A stretch of 64,000 nucleotides of DNA from Pseudomonas sp. CAN1 (GTDB lineage Bacteria > Pseudomonadota > Gammaproteobacteria > Pseudomonadales > Pseudomonadaceae): NCBI RefSeq assembly GCF_030462585.1, contig NZ_JASMRU010000004.1, positions 274,312-338,311 of the forward strand. Reading direction: 5' to 3'. The notes beneath the pieces are model-generated. The model ran no database searches, was not told the DNA's origin, and was given only the letters and a program-made list of their open reading frames with translations. Positions 18,273-27,809 of the stretch are shown one piece after another. The first letter of the stretch is position 1; every line of letters begins with the position of its first letter. The position numbers and the translations under genes are program-made.

Positions 18273-19555
18273 ATGATATGGATGTCAACACAGAAGAACA
18301 CAAAGAGACGGAAGACTCCTTTGATTCGGACTTCGACCTCCCAATCGGAGTAGCCCCCACGGTGACAGTTCATACGTCGCCCATGCTAAAGACAGAGTTT
18401 GCTCCTTGGCATAAGCCGAGAAAGCAATGGATACGCGACAATCAGTGGAACTATCTCTCCTCCGCCATAGCAAAAGCACTCAAGCTAAAAGAAAAAAGCC
18501 GCTCGCTCAATTATCTTAGTCTTCCAGGCGTGGACCTTCTAGACATTCGCGCCCTCGAAGAAACGTGCAACGACTTAGGGGTAAAGCTTAAATTTCTAGG
18601 CCTGAACTACATTGAGGAAGATCAACAGGAGCAGCAAGCGGAGCAAGCTTTGTCGCTGAACGAAGTCAGATCACTGGACTATGTCGACCAAGAGAGCACG
18701 TTGCTAACTGAACGTTTCGAGGATCTTTGCGACCCTAAGTCAATCGTAAGTCAGCAAGTACTCGAAGAGTGCAAAACTTACGATGTAATCAACATCGATC
18801 TTTGCGCCTCTTTCGCTAAGCACAAGCCTGGAACGTGGGGGAGTCTATACACTGCACTCCACAAGCTACTAGTACACCAGGTTTACTATCGCACCGAACC
18901 TTGGGTCTTCCTTATCACCACTAGAACAGACAAAAGAAAAGTAGACCCGGATGCATTTGTTCGCCTAATCAACTCTGTACTAGAGTCTGTAGACCCCGCA
19001 ATTATCTCTGAATACTTAGAAGGGAAAATGGGCATCAGCCCGAAATACATTCAAGCTCGCCAAATCACACAAGAAGCCTTGACAACAGTTCAGCACATGA
19101 ACTGTTTTACAGCATCTTTTGGGATATGGAAGCTACGGCTTTTGATTGACGGTGATTACAAGACAAAGTCGCACATGCACCCTCCATTTTCGTATCACGT
19201 CGAATCAACCGACTCGGTGCCTGACATGACGTCCATGTCGTTCTGGTGTACACGGCTCCCCCCAGCCAGTACCGATCCCTCAGGGCTGTCTGCATCTAAT
19301 GGAGGCTCCGTCGGCCGGGCGGATCATAGAGAAATATTCCAGAGCTATTCAAAAAAGGCACTGGAATCGTCAATCAATGGCGTCGACCTAGATGTACTTC
19401 TGACCGAGAAGCCCGGCGATTACGCACATGCACTGGAGCGCTCAAAGTCGCTATTGAGAAAAGCGCGGTACTCTTTGGACAAATACGATGACTGGGTTAC
19501 CCAACAACAAGACAAAATTAGCTCTATGATTGCGGGCCGCCAGGCTCCGACATGA
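18269..19555 (+). CDS. Unknown protein with Rossmann-like strand pattern
   Basis: A 428-aa protein that I cannot name. Visible features: an acidic N-terminus (1-28), a KPRKQWIRDNQW segment, then alternating hydrophobic strands and helices: NYLSLPGVDLLDIRAL, KLKFLGLNYIEED, YDVINIDLCASF and WVFLITTRTDKR. The order resembles the AdoMet-binding Rossmann core of class I methyltransferases, without a clear Gly-rich motif. The C-terminal part has a helical tail. The ATGA overlap with the GHKL gene indicates a joint function. No PD-(D/E)XK, HNH, GIY-YIG or PLD nuclease motif is evident. Confidence 0.7.
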   Translation: MNDMDVNTEEHKETEDSFDSDFDLPIGVAPTVTVHTSPMLKTEFAPWHKPRKQWIRDNQWNYLSSAIAKALKLKEKSRSLNYLSLPGVDLLDIRALEETCNDLGVKLKFLGLNYIEEDQQEQQAEQALSLNEVRSLDYVDQESTLLTERFEDLCDPKSIVSQQVLEECKTYDVINIDLCASFAKHKPGTWGSLYTALHKLLVHQVYYRTEPWVFLITTRTDKRKVDPDAFVRLINSVLESVDPAIISEYLEGKMGISPKYIQARQITQEALTTVQHMNCFTASFGIWKLRLLIDGDYKTKSHMHPPFSYHVESTDSVPDMTSMSFWCTRLPPASTDPSGLSASNGGSVGRADHREIFQSYSKKALESSINGVDLDVLLTEKPGDYAHALERSKSLLRKARYSLDKYDDWVTQQQDKISSMIAGRQAPT

Positions 19556-19585
19556 AATCGACATTAATTTGAATCGGTGACATGC

Positions 19586-19861
19586 ATGCTAAACCCACCC
19601 CACCCCGGTGAACTATTGAGGGAAGACGTTCTTCCAGCACTCAAAATTTCTGCCAGAGAGCTCTCTCAGCATCTTGGGTATCTGGAGACTGAGATTCTTG
19701 GTGTCTTAGAGTGCAAAGCTGGCGTGAGTGCAGACCTTGCTCTTAGGCTTGAGCTAGCAGGGATAGGTGTCGCGAGCAATTGGTTAGCAATGCAGTCCGC
19801 TTTCGACCTAGCACAAGCGAGAAAGCGGCAGCATCCGACGATCAAACGGATATATCCATAG
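19586..19861 (+). CDS. HigA/VapI-like helix-turn-helix protein without a toxin partner
   Basis: A 91-aa protein with the HigA-type opening NPPHPGELLRED, an HTH (ISARELSQHLGY...VLECKAGVS), and the closing NWLAMQSAFDLAQA that matches the W-x-x-LQ-x-x-YDL pattern of HigA antitoxins. A HigB-type RNase gene is absent on either side. It may act as the repressor of the cargo operon or be a remnant. ATG 19586 is preferred; a GTG at 19577 is possible. Confidence 0.72.
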   Translation: MLNPPHPGELLREDVLPALKISARELSQHLGYLETEILGVLECKAGVSADLALRLELAGIGVASNWLAMQSAFDLAQARKRQHPTIKRIYP

Positions 19862-19882
19862 CAAACCGTCTGCACGACCTCG

Positions 19883-20000
19883 TTAGGCTGTCGCCGAGGG
19901 CACTACAAGGTAGGTCCCCTCGGGGACACGTGCGGCTCAGGTTCTATTCAGATCTGCGGCGTAGACCCTGGTTACAGCCGTCAACCTCACCTAACGAGTA
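19883..20000. repeat. Right end of the element
   Basis: TTAGG at 19883-19887, a GTCCCC-TC-GGGGAC hairpin at 19914-19927, and TCACCTAA at 19987-19994, an exact copy of the left-end motif at 9781-9788. The last six bases before radC are CGAGTA. Probable recombinase sites, and possibly the terminator of the cargo operon. Confidence 0.55.
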
Positions 20001-20522
20001 GTTGTGGGCCAGGATCAGCGCGGCGGCGTTGTGCGCCAGGGCGCGCTTGACGATCTGCCGCGGGTAGACGCTGGCGCTGTCGATGGAGCCGTGGAACAGC
20101 ACCTCGAACTCCAGCATGCGGTGGCGGTTGTCCATGAACAGGCAGGCGAATACCTCATGGGGCTCGTGGCGCAGCCGCGCCTTGAGGAAGTCGCGCACCG
20201 CCTGCGGGCTCTCCAGCGCCGGGCCGCGATCCATGTCCTCGGCCAGGTGCCGGCGCCCCATCTCCAGCACCGCCTGCAACTGGGCGAACTTCGCCGGACC
20301 CAGCCCATGGTGGTGGCAGAAGGCGTCCAGGTTCGCCTCCAGCAGGGCGCGCAGGCTGCCGAACTCCAGCAGCAGCCGGCGCGCCAGGTCGACAGCGCTG
20401 CAACCAGCGACGCCGGTACGCAGGAAGATGGCCAGCAATTCGGCATCGCTCAGGCTCGCCGCACCCCGTTCCAGCAGCTTCTCCCGGGGGCGTTCCGCCG
20501 CAGGCCAATCGAGAATTCTCAC
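20001..20522 (-). pseudogene. radC: radC, 5' fragment (174 codons)
   Basis: The N-terminal HhH region and most of the MPN/JAMM domain of RadC, from GTG at 20522 to the AAC codon of HNHPSG at 20001. Reading continues into the element for 18 foreign codons and stops at 19944, giving a 192-aa product. The metal motif HxHx10D is cut between its two histidines, so the product should be inactive as a JAMM protein. RadC function in repair is unproven, and loss seems tolerated. Confidence 0.92.
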
Positions 20523-20663
20523 GCAACCTCCCAGCTCAGGGGCCCCGCTGTTCCCGCGCAGGCGCTGTGCTATCTTAGCCCCCTCGCTTCGCGCAGCCGG
20601 AGGCCTGGGGAGGCGTCATCGGCTTCAGCGCGCGTCATCCATTTCCGTATTTAAGGCTGGCCT

Positions 20664-21872
20664 ATGCAGCGGCTCTATCGTAAACGCATCGTTCTGGGCG
20701 TCGGCGGCGGTATCGCCGCCTACAAGAGCGCCGAACTGGTCCGCCGGTTGCGCGACCAGGGCGCCGAGGTGCGTGTCGTGATGACCCAGGGCGGCCGCGA
20801 GTTCATCACCCCGCTCACCCTCCAGGCGCTGTCCGGCCACCCGGTGCACCTGGACCTGCTCGACCCCGCCGCCGAAGCGGCCATGGGACATATCGAACTG
20901 GCCCGCTGGGCCGACCTGGTGCTGATCGCCCCGGCCACCGCCGACCTCATGGCGCGCCTGGCCCAGGGCGTGGCCAACGACCTGCTGACCACCCTGGTAC
21001 TGGCCACCGATGCGCAAGTCGCCCTTGCACCGGCGATGAACCAGGCCATGTGGCGCGACCCGGCCACCCAGGTGAATGCCGAGCTGCTGCGCTCGCGCGG
21101 CCTGCACTTCTTCGGCCCCGCCGCCGGCAGTCAGGCCTGCGGTGACGTCGGCCTCGGGCGCATGCTCGAAGCCGAGGAGCTGGCACAGCGCGCCGCCGAC
21201 TGCTTCGAGTACAAGGCGCTGACCGGCCAGCACATCCTGATCACCGCCGGGCCGACCCAGGAAAACATCGATCCGGTGCGCTACATCACCAACCACAGCT
21301 CCGGGAAAATGGGCTTCGCCCTGGCCGAGGCGGCTGTCGAGGCCGGCGCCCGCGTGACCCTGGTGACCGGCCCGGTGCACCTGCCCACCCCCGACCGGGT
21401 CAACCGCGTCGACGTGGTCAGCGCCCGCGACATGCTCGCTGCCTGCGAAGCGGCGATGCCGGCGGACATCCTGATCGCCTCCGCCGCGGTGGCCGACTAC
21501 CGCCCGGAACTGGTCGCAACGCAAAAACTCAAGAAAGACCCCACCAAAGGTGATGGCCTGCTCTTGCAGCTGGTGCGCAATCCCGACATCCTCGCCACCC
21601 TTTCGCTGCGCGAGGATCGGCCGTTCAGCGTCGGCTTCGCCGCGGAAACCGAGAACCTGCTCGACTACGCTTCGCGCAAGCTCAAGGACAAGAATCTCGA
21701 CCTGATCGTGGCCAATGACGTGGCGAATCCGTCAATTGGCTTCAATAGTGAAGAGAACGCCATCACGGTCATCGACCGCGAATTGCACAAGACTGCGTTC
21801 GCCCAGACCAGCAAGGGCAAGATTGCCCGCCAGCTGATCGCCTTCATCGCCGAACGCATCAATCAACACTGA
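20664..21872 (+). CDS. coaBC: Bifunctional phosphopantothenoylcysteine decarboxylase/phosphopantothenate-cysteine ligase
   Basis: A 402-aa enzyme of coenzyme A synthesis. The N-terminal FMN-dependent CoaC domain (1-190) has GGGIAAYK and the [11 protein letters not shown] segment with the catalytic His; the C-terminal CoaB domain has [15 protein letters not shown] and NHSSGKMG for nucleotide binding. It is divergent from radC and 7 bp upstream of dut, as in most Pseudomonas. Confidence 0.97.
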   Translation: MQRLYRKRIVLGVGGGIAAYKSAELVRRLRDQGAEVRVVMTQGGREFITPLTLQALSGHPVHLDLLDPAAEAAMGHIELARWADLVLIAPATADLMARLAQGVANDLLTTLVLATDAQVALAPAMNQAMWRDPATQVNAELLRSRGLHFFGPAAGSQACGDVGLGRMLEAEELAQRAADCFEYKALTGQHILITAGPTQENIDPVRYITNHSSGKMGFALAEAAVEAGARVTLVTGPVHLPTPDRVNRVDVVSARDMLAACEAAMPADILIASAAVADYRPELVATQKLKKDPTKGDGLLLQLVRNPDILATLSLREDRPFSVGFAAETENLLDYASRKLKDKNLDLIVANDVANPSIGFNSEENAITVIDRELHKTAFAQTSKGKIARQLIAFIAERINQH

Positions 21873-21879
21873 GAACTCA

Positions 21880-22335
21880 ATGCACTCCCTGCAAGCCAAG
21901 ATCCTCGATCCCCGCCTGGGCAGCGACTTCCCGCTGCCGCAGTACGCCACTCCGGGTTCCGCCGGCCTCGACCTGCGCGCCATGCTCAAGGAGGACTGCG
22001 TCCTCGAACCGGGCCAGACCGTACTCATCCCCACCGGCCTGTCCATCTTCATTGCCGACCCGGGCCTCGCCGCGCTGGTCCTGCCGCGCTCCGGCCTGGG
22101 CCACAAGCACGGCATCGTGCTGGGCAACCTGGTCGGCCTGATCGACTCGGACTACCAGGGCGAGCTGATGGTCTCCTGCTGGAACCGTGGTGATACGGCC
22201 TTCAGGATCGCCATCGGCGAGCGCATCGCCCAACTGGTGCTGGTACCGGTGGTACAGGCGCATTTCGAGCTGGTCGAGAGCTTCGACGAGAGCCAGCGCG
22301 GCGCCGGCGGCTTCGGGCATTCCGGCAGCCATTGA
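21880..22335 (+). CDS. dut: dUTP diphosphatase
   Basis: A 151-aa trimeric dUTPase that converts dUTP to dUMP and PPi. Motifs: GSAGLDLRA (1), PRSGLG (2), [13 protein letters not shown] (3, catalytic Asp) and the P-loop-like [10 protein letters not shown] at the C-terminus (5). It sits between coaBC and algC in the usual order. Confidence 0.97.
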   Translation: MHSLQAKILDPRLGSDFPLPQYATPGSAGLDLRAMLKEDCVLEPGQTVLIPTGLSIFIADPGLAALVLPRSGLGHKHGIVLGNLVGLIDSDYQGELMVSCWNRGDTAFRIAIGERIAQLVLVPVVQAHFELVESFDESQRGAGGFGHSGSH

Positions 22336-22376
22336 CCCTTTCCTAATTTCAGGATGAATCGCCGAGGAGACGTTGC

Positions 22377-25001
22377 ATGAAACTTTTCCAACGCACTGCC
22401 AAGGACAGCGCCGAGCTGCCGGAACTCGTTCCGGCGGAAAAGGCCGTCAGAGGACCCGCCGCCAAGGTCGACCTCAAACCGCTGCTGCCGGCCTTCGTCG
22501 TCACCGTCGCTGGTGTCGCCGCGGCCAGCGCCCTGCTCTGGTTCAGCCTGTTCGGCCAGGCCGGGCAGACCCACACCGCACAGCTGAGCAGCGCCTGGTC
22601 GGAAAACCAGGCCGGCGCGCTGCGCCAGTCGCTGAGCCTGCTCGCGGCCGACAGCCGCAGCATGGCAGGCGATCCGCAACTGCTGCCAACGCTGCAGGGC
22701 AACGATCCGGCGCGCATTGCCGCGCTGGAGAAGTCCCTCGCCCAGGGTCACCTGGATGGCCTGGTGGACGTCCACCTGAACGCCAACGGCCAGGCTGTGC
22801 AGGACGCCAACCGCCCCGGCCCGCTGAACTACGCCGCGCTGGACATGCTGCACCGCGTCGAGAGCGGCCAGAACGTGGCGCCGGAAGCCTACAAGGTCGG
22901 CAACCGCTGGCTGGTCTACAGCCCCACCGCGCTGCGCGCCGCGGACAACTCGATCCAGGGCTCGCTGCTGCTGGTGGTGGACCTGCAACGCCTGATCGAC
23001 AGCCTGCCGCCGATGTCGGCCGATATCGGCCAGTTGCAGCTGGCCCAGCAGTTCGGCAACTCGCCGGCGCAGGTCCTGCTGCAACGCGGCCAGGCTTCCG
23101 GCACCACGGTGCTGAACCTGTCCAGTGGCAACCCGAACTGGAAGCTCACCTTCACCCCCGGGCCGAGCCTCACCGATTCGCTGTACTCGCCAGCCCTGCT
23201 GGGCATCGCCGCGCTGCTCGCGCTCGTCGGCGGCCTGCTCGGGCTGTATCTGGCGCAAAGTGCGATGCAGCGCCGGGTCAGCAAGGACGCCCACGCCCTG
23301 GGCCAGTTCATTCAGGAACTCGCCGGCCAACGCACTGCCAAAGCACCTGAGCTGAGCCTGCCGAGCCTGCAGGTGCTGGCTCAGGCGCTGGCTCGCCAGC
23401 CGCGCCGCAAGACCGAAACAAACGGTGCCAGTGTCCCGGCCGCCGCCCCCGCAGCGCCAGCCCAACCCGCCCCGGCGATGGTTGAGGTCGGCGCTCCGGC
23501 CAAGGCCGAGGCGTCACTGGTCGACCCGCTGTTCCAGAACACCGACATTCTGGACATCGACATACTTGATGAAGACCAGGATCTCCTGGGATTGGAGCAA
23601 ACCCCCGCTATGAGCACGCCTAAAGCCCCGCAGCTGCCCGCCAGCATTTTCCGCGCCTACGACATCCGTGGCGTGGTCGGCGATACCCTGACCGCCGAGA
23701 CCGCCTACTGGGTCGGCCGCGCGATCGGTTCCGAAAGCCTGGCGCGCGGCGAGCCGTGCGTCTCCGTGGGCCGCGACGGCCGCCTGTCCGGCCCCGAGCT
23801 GGTCCAGCAGCTGATCCAGGGTCTGCTCGACTGCGGCTGTCAGGTCACCGACGTCGGCATGGTGCCGACCCCGGTCCTCTACTACGCCGCCAACGTGCTG
23901 GAAGGCAAATCCGGCGTGATGCTCACCGGCAGCCACAACCCGCCGGACTACAACGGCTTCAAGATCGTCGTTGCCGGCGAGACCCTGGCCAACGAGCAGA
24001 TCCAGGCCCTGCGCGAGCGCATCCAGAACGACGACCTCGCCTCTGGCGTGGGCAGCGTGCAGCAGGTCGATATCCTGCCGCGCTACTTCAAGCAGATCCG
24101 CGATGACATCGCCCTGGCCAAGCCGCTGAAAGTGGTAGTGGACTGCGGCAACGGCGTCGCCGGCGTGATCGCCCCGCAACTGATCGAAGCCCTGGGCTGC
24201 ACGGTCATCCCGCTGTACTGCGACGTCGACGGCACCTTCCCCAACCACCACCCGGACCCGGGCAAGCCGGAGAACCTGGAGGACCTGATCGCCAAGGTCA
24301 AGGAGACCGGCGCCGACCTCGGCCTGGCCTTCGACGGCGACGGCGACCGCGTGGGCGTGGTGACCAACGAAGGCACCATCATCTACCCCGACCGCCTGCT
24401 GATGCTGTTCGCCAAGGACGTGGTATCGCGCAACCCGGGCGCCGACATCATCTTCGACGTCAAATGCACCCGTCGCCTGATCTCGCTGATCAGCGGCTAC
24501 GGCGGCCGTCCGGTGATGTGGAAGACCGGCCACTCGCTGATCAAGAAGAAGATGAAGGAAACCGGCGCCCTGCTCGCCGGCGAGATGAGCGGCCACATCT
24601 TCTTCAAGGAACGCTGGTACGGCTTCGACGACGGCATCTACAGCGCCGCGCGCCTGCTGGAAATCATCAGCCTGGACAAGCGCGACGCCGAGCGCGTGTT
24701 CTCCGCCTTCCCGATGGACATCTCCACCCCGGAAATCAACATCACCGTCACCGACGAAGGCAAGTTCGCCCTCATCGAGGCGCTGCAGGCCCGTGGCCAG
24801 TGGGGTGAAGCCAACCTCACCACCCTCGACGGCGTGCGTGTGGATTACCCCAAAGGCTGGGGCCTGGTGCGCGCCTCCAACACCACGCCGGTGCTGGTGC
24901 TGCGTTTCGAGGCGGACACCCAGGAAGAACTGGAACGCATCAAGGACGTGTTCCGCACCCAGCTGAAAGCGGTCGACCCCGCCCTCAGCCTGCCCTTCTG
25001 A
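22377..25001 (+). CDS. algC: Phosphomannomutase/phosphoglucomutase AlgC, long form
   Basis: An 874-aa fusion-length protein. Residues 412-874 are the classical AlgC enzyme, which interconverts Man-6-P/Man-1-P and Glc-6-P/Glc-1-P for alginate, LPS and rhamnolipid. The active-site Ser is in LTGSHNPP (about residue 519) and the Mg site is FDGDGDR. Residues 1-411 are an extra part with two transmembrane segments (about 37-60 and 275-297) flanking a periplasmic-looking domain, then an Ala/Pro linker. An internal ATG at 23610, with GGAG at 23594-23597, could give the short soluble enzyme. Confidence 0.93.
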   Translation: MKLFQRTAKDSAELPELVPAEKAVRGPAAKVDLKPLLPAFVVTVAGVAAASALLWFSLFGQAGQTHTAQLSSAWSENQAGALRQSLSLLAADSRSMAGDPQLLPTLQGNDPARIAALEKSLAQGHLDGLVDVHLNANGQAVQDANRPGPLNYAALDMLHRVESGQNVAPEAYKVGNRWLVYSPTALRAADNSIQGSLLLVVDLQRLIDSLPPMSADIGQLQLAQQFGNSPAQVLLQRGQASGTTVLNLSSGNPNWKLTFTPGPSLTDSLYSPALLGIAALLALVGGLLGLYLAQSAMQRRVSKDAHALGQFIQELAGQRTAKAPELSLPSLQVLAQALARQPRRKTETNGASVPAAAPAAPAQPAPAMVEVGAPAKAEASLVDPLFQNTDILDIDILDEDQDLLGLEQTPAMSTPKAPQLPASIFRAYDIRGVVGDTLTAETAYWVGRAIGSESLARGEPCVSVGRDGRLSGPELVQQLIQGLLDCGCQVTDVGMVPTPVLYYAANVLEGKSGVMLTGSHNPPDYNGFKIVVAGETLANEQIQALRERIQNDDLASGVGSVQQVDILPRYFKQIRDDIALAKPLKVVVDCGNGVAGVIAPQLIEALGCTVIPLYCDVDGTFPNHHPDPGKPENLEDLIAKVKETGADLGLAFDGDGDRVGVVTNEGTIIYPDRLLMLFAKDVVSRNPGADIIFDVKCTRRLISLISGYGGRPVMWKTGHSLIKKKMKETGALLAGEMSGHIFFKERWYGFDDGIYSAARLLEIISLDKRDAERVFSAFPMDISTPEINITVTDEGKFALIEALQARGQWGEANLTTLDGVRVDYPKGWGLVRASNTTPVLVLRFEADTQEELERIKDVFRTQLKAVDPALSLPF

Positions 25002-25934
<933 letters not shown>

Positions 25935-25944
25935 TCGAAAACGA

Positions 25945-25978
25945 CACCCGCCTGGAGCGATCCACGCGGGTGTTTTTC
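25945..25978 (+). terminator. Rho-independent terminator after argB
   Basis: ACACCCGC (25945-25952) pairs with GCGGGTGT (25967-25974), followed by TTTT. Confidence 0.85.
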
Positions 25979-25997
25979 TGTCTGGAGTTTGTCTGAC

Positions 25998-26444
25998 ATG
26001 GCCGCATCACCCGTTTCCCGCAACGACTTCAGCTTCTTCCACGGCCTGCGCGTGCGCTGGTCAGAGGTCGACCCTCAAGGCATCGTCTTCAACGGCAACT
26101 ACCTGACCTACGCCGACGTCGCCACCACCGAGTACTACCGCCACCTGGGCGTGAGCTACCCGGCCGACCTGCTGCGCGGCGGCGGCGACCTGTTCGCGGT
26201 GAAGACCACCCTGGAATACCTGGCGCCAGCGCACTTCGACGACTGGCTGGAAATGGGCGTGCGCGTGAGCCGGTTGGGCCGCAGCAGCCTGACCTTCCAG
26301 GTCTCGATCTGGTGCGACGAGCAGTTGCTGACGCTGGGCGAGCTGATCTACGCGTACGCTGGCGAAGACCGCACGAGCCAGCCCCTGCCGGACTGGCTGC
26401 GCGGGAAGATCAACGAATTCGAGCGCTGCTCGCCGCAGCAGTAA
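25998..26444 (+). CDS. Acyl-CoA thioesterase, hotdog fold (YbgC/4-HBT-like)
   Basis: A 148-aa hotdog protein. The catalytic pattern WSEVDPQGIVFNGNYLTY with the nucleophilic Asp at about residue 25 is that of 4-hydroxybenzoyl-CoA-type thioesterases. Its acyl-CoA substrate is unknown. ATG 25998 has GGAG at 25984-25987; an in-frame TTG at 25989 is less likely. It is convergent with the DUF4124 gene. Confidence 0.85.
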   Translation: MAASPVSRNDFSFFHGLRVRWSEVDPQGIVFNGNYLTYADVATTEYYRHLGVSYPADLLRGGGDLFAVKTTLEYLAPAHFDDWLEMGVRVSRLGRSSLTFQVSIWCDEQLLTLGELIYAYAGEDRTSQPLPDWLRGKINEFERCSPQQ

Positions 26445-26462
26445 GCGCGGCGAGCTGGCGAC

Positions 26463-27068
26463 TCAGTTGCCGCTGGAGATCTGGGCGAAACGCGCCCGGT
26501 CGGCGGCAAAGCTGTCCTGCGCCTGGATACGCAGCTGCTGGTAGCGAGTGATGTCCTGCTGCAGACGCTGCTCGTCGTCACGCAGGTTGCCCAGTTGCGC
26601 CACCAGGTCATCGGGTACCTGGCGCCCGGCACGCTCCTGGTCGGCGGCGCGGGCCTGCAGGTTGGCCTGCTGGGTCTTGAGCGACTGCAGGTTGCCGCGG
26701 GCCACGCTGGCCAGGCCATCGAGCTCGGCCAGCTTGCGGTCGCGGGCGCGATCGACGTCTTCCACGCTGGTGTACATGCGCATCAGCTGCTGGTCGGAAC
26801 TGGCACGAGCGGCATCCGCCTTGCGCTGCTCGATCTCGGCGGCGGTCGGTGCCGGCGGCACCTCGCGAACTACCCGGCCCTGGTCGTTGAGCACCTGGTA
26901 GCCCTTGCCGATGTACTGCGGCGGCACGCCCAGGCGGTCGATGACGGTGATGCCCTTGTCGTTGACGTAGCGATACATCTCGACGCCGGCCGCCCCGACC
27001 TGCCCTGCCAAAAGGATACCCAGCAACCCCAACAACGCCCTGTAGTGGAAAGCACCCTGCTTGGTCAT
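26463..27068 (-). CDS. Secreted DUF4124 coiled-coil protein
   Basis: A 201-aa exported protein. Residues 1-26 are a signal peptide, the DUF4124 segment MYRYVNDKGITVIDRLGVP follows at once, and residues about 75-195 are a long charged helix with coiled-coil heptads. Function unknown; DUF4124 is common in Pseudomonas envelope proteins. It lies 18 bp downstream of pyrE on the same strand. Confidence 0.8.
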   Translation of the reverse strand: MTKQGAFHYRALLGLLGILLAGQVGAAGVEMYRYVNDKGITVIDRLGVPPQYIGKGYQVLNDQGRVVREVPPAPTAAEIEQRKADAARASSDQQLMRMYTSVEDVDRARDRKLAELDGLASVARGNLQSLKTQQANLQARAADQERAGRQVPDDLVAQLGNLRDDEQRLQQDITRYQQLRIQAQDSFAADRARFAQISSGN

Positions 27069-27086
27069 GCCAGATACCCTGTTCGG

Positions 27087-27728
27087 TTAGATGCCGTACT
27101 GCGCTCGATATGCCTCGACTGCCGACAGATGCTGCTTGAGTTGCGCATCGCCTGCCAGATATTCCAGCACCTGCTCCAGCGAGACAATGCTCACCACCGG
27201 GATCGAAAAGTCGCGCTCGACTTCCTGGATCGCCGACAGCTCGCCCTTGCCGCGTTCCTGGCGGTTCAGTGCGATCAGCACGCCGGCCGCCTGGGCGCCC
27301 TGGGCGTCGATGATCTGCATGACCTCGCGGATCGCGGTGCCGGCGGTGATCACGTCATCGATGATCAGCGCACGGCCGACCAGCGGAGCGCCAACCAGCG
27401 TACCGCCCTCGCCGTGATCCTTGGCTTCCTTGCGGTTGAAGCACCAGGGCAGGTCGCGGCCGTGCTGTTCGGCCAGTGCAATGGCTGTAGCGGCCGCCAG
27501 CGGGATTCCTTTATAGGCGGGCCCGAACAACACGTCGAAAGGTATGCCGCTGTCGACCACCGCGCTGGCGTAGAAACGACCCAGCTGGGACAGCGCAACA
27601 CCGGTATTGAACAGACCGGCATTGAAGAAGTATGGACTGGTGCGCCCGGACTTGAGAGTGAACTCACCGAAGCGCAGAACGCCGCGCTCGATGGCGAAGC
27701 GGATGAAATCGCGTTGATATGCGTGCAT
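27087..27728 (-). CDS. pyrE: Orotate phosphoribosyltransferase
   Basis: A 213-aa enzyme of pyrimidine synthesis that makes OMP from orotate and PRPP. The PRPP loop [16 protein letters not shown] and the [17 protein letters not shown]-terminal part identify it. It is divergent from crc, an arrangement conserved in Pseudomonas. Confidence 0.97.
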   Translation of the reverse strand: MHAYQRDFIRFAIERGVLRFGEFTLKSGRTSPYFFNAGLFNTGVALSQLGRFYASAVVDSGIPFDVLFGPAYKGIPLAAATAIALAEQHGRDLPWCFNRKEAKDHGEGGTLVGAPLVGRALIIDDVITAGTAIREVMQIIDAQGAQAAGVLIALNRQERGKGELSAIQEVERDFSIPVVSIVSLEQVLEYLAGDAQLKQHLSAVEAYRAQYGI

Positions 27729-27809
27729 GGGAAAGAACCGGCCGGTATGAATTTAGCTAAACCGTTTGAGCTCGGGTATCATACACACACGTGATTTTGG
27801 GGGCCATTT

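Larger units (their letters stand above)
9761..20000 (+). mobile_element. Tn554-family element inserted in radC (10,240 bp)
   Basis: Both borders are fixed by the split radC: the AAC codon ends at 20001 and the next codon, CAT, begins at 9760. There is no target-site duplication, as expected for tyrosine-recombinase transposition. Base composition drops visibly between the borders, with AT-rich codon use. Contents are three recombinase-like genes, a TnpC-like gene, a DNA methyltransferase, a GHKL ATPase, an unknown protein and a HigA-like protein, all on the plus strand. Tn554 and Tn558 of Gram-positives are known to use radC. Canonical Tn554 has tnpA, tnpB and tnpC; the extra recombinase gene here is a difference. 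Confidence 0.9.

Noticed and set aside
15139..19861. Complete type II restriction-modification or full mza-type system
   Set aside because: No nuclease motif, helicase or Z1/AIPR-like gene is visible; only a methylase and a GHKL ATPase are shared with such systems.
9761..20000. Target-site duplication or tRNA attachment site flanking the element
   Set aside because: The rebuilt radC shows no duplicated bases, and no tRNA gene lies near either end.
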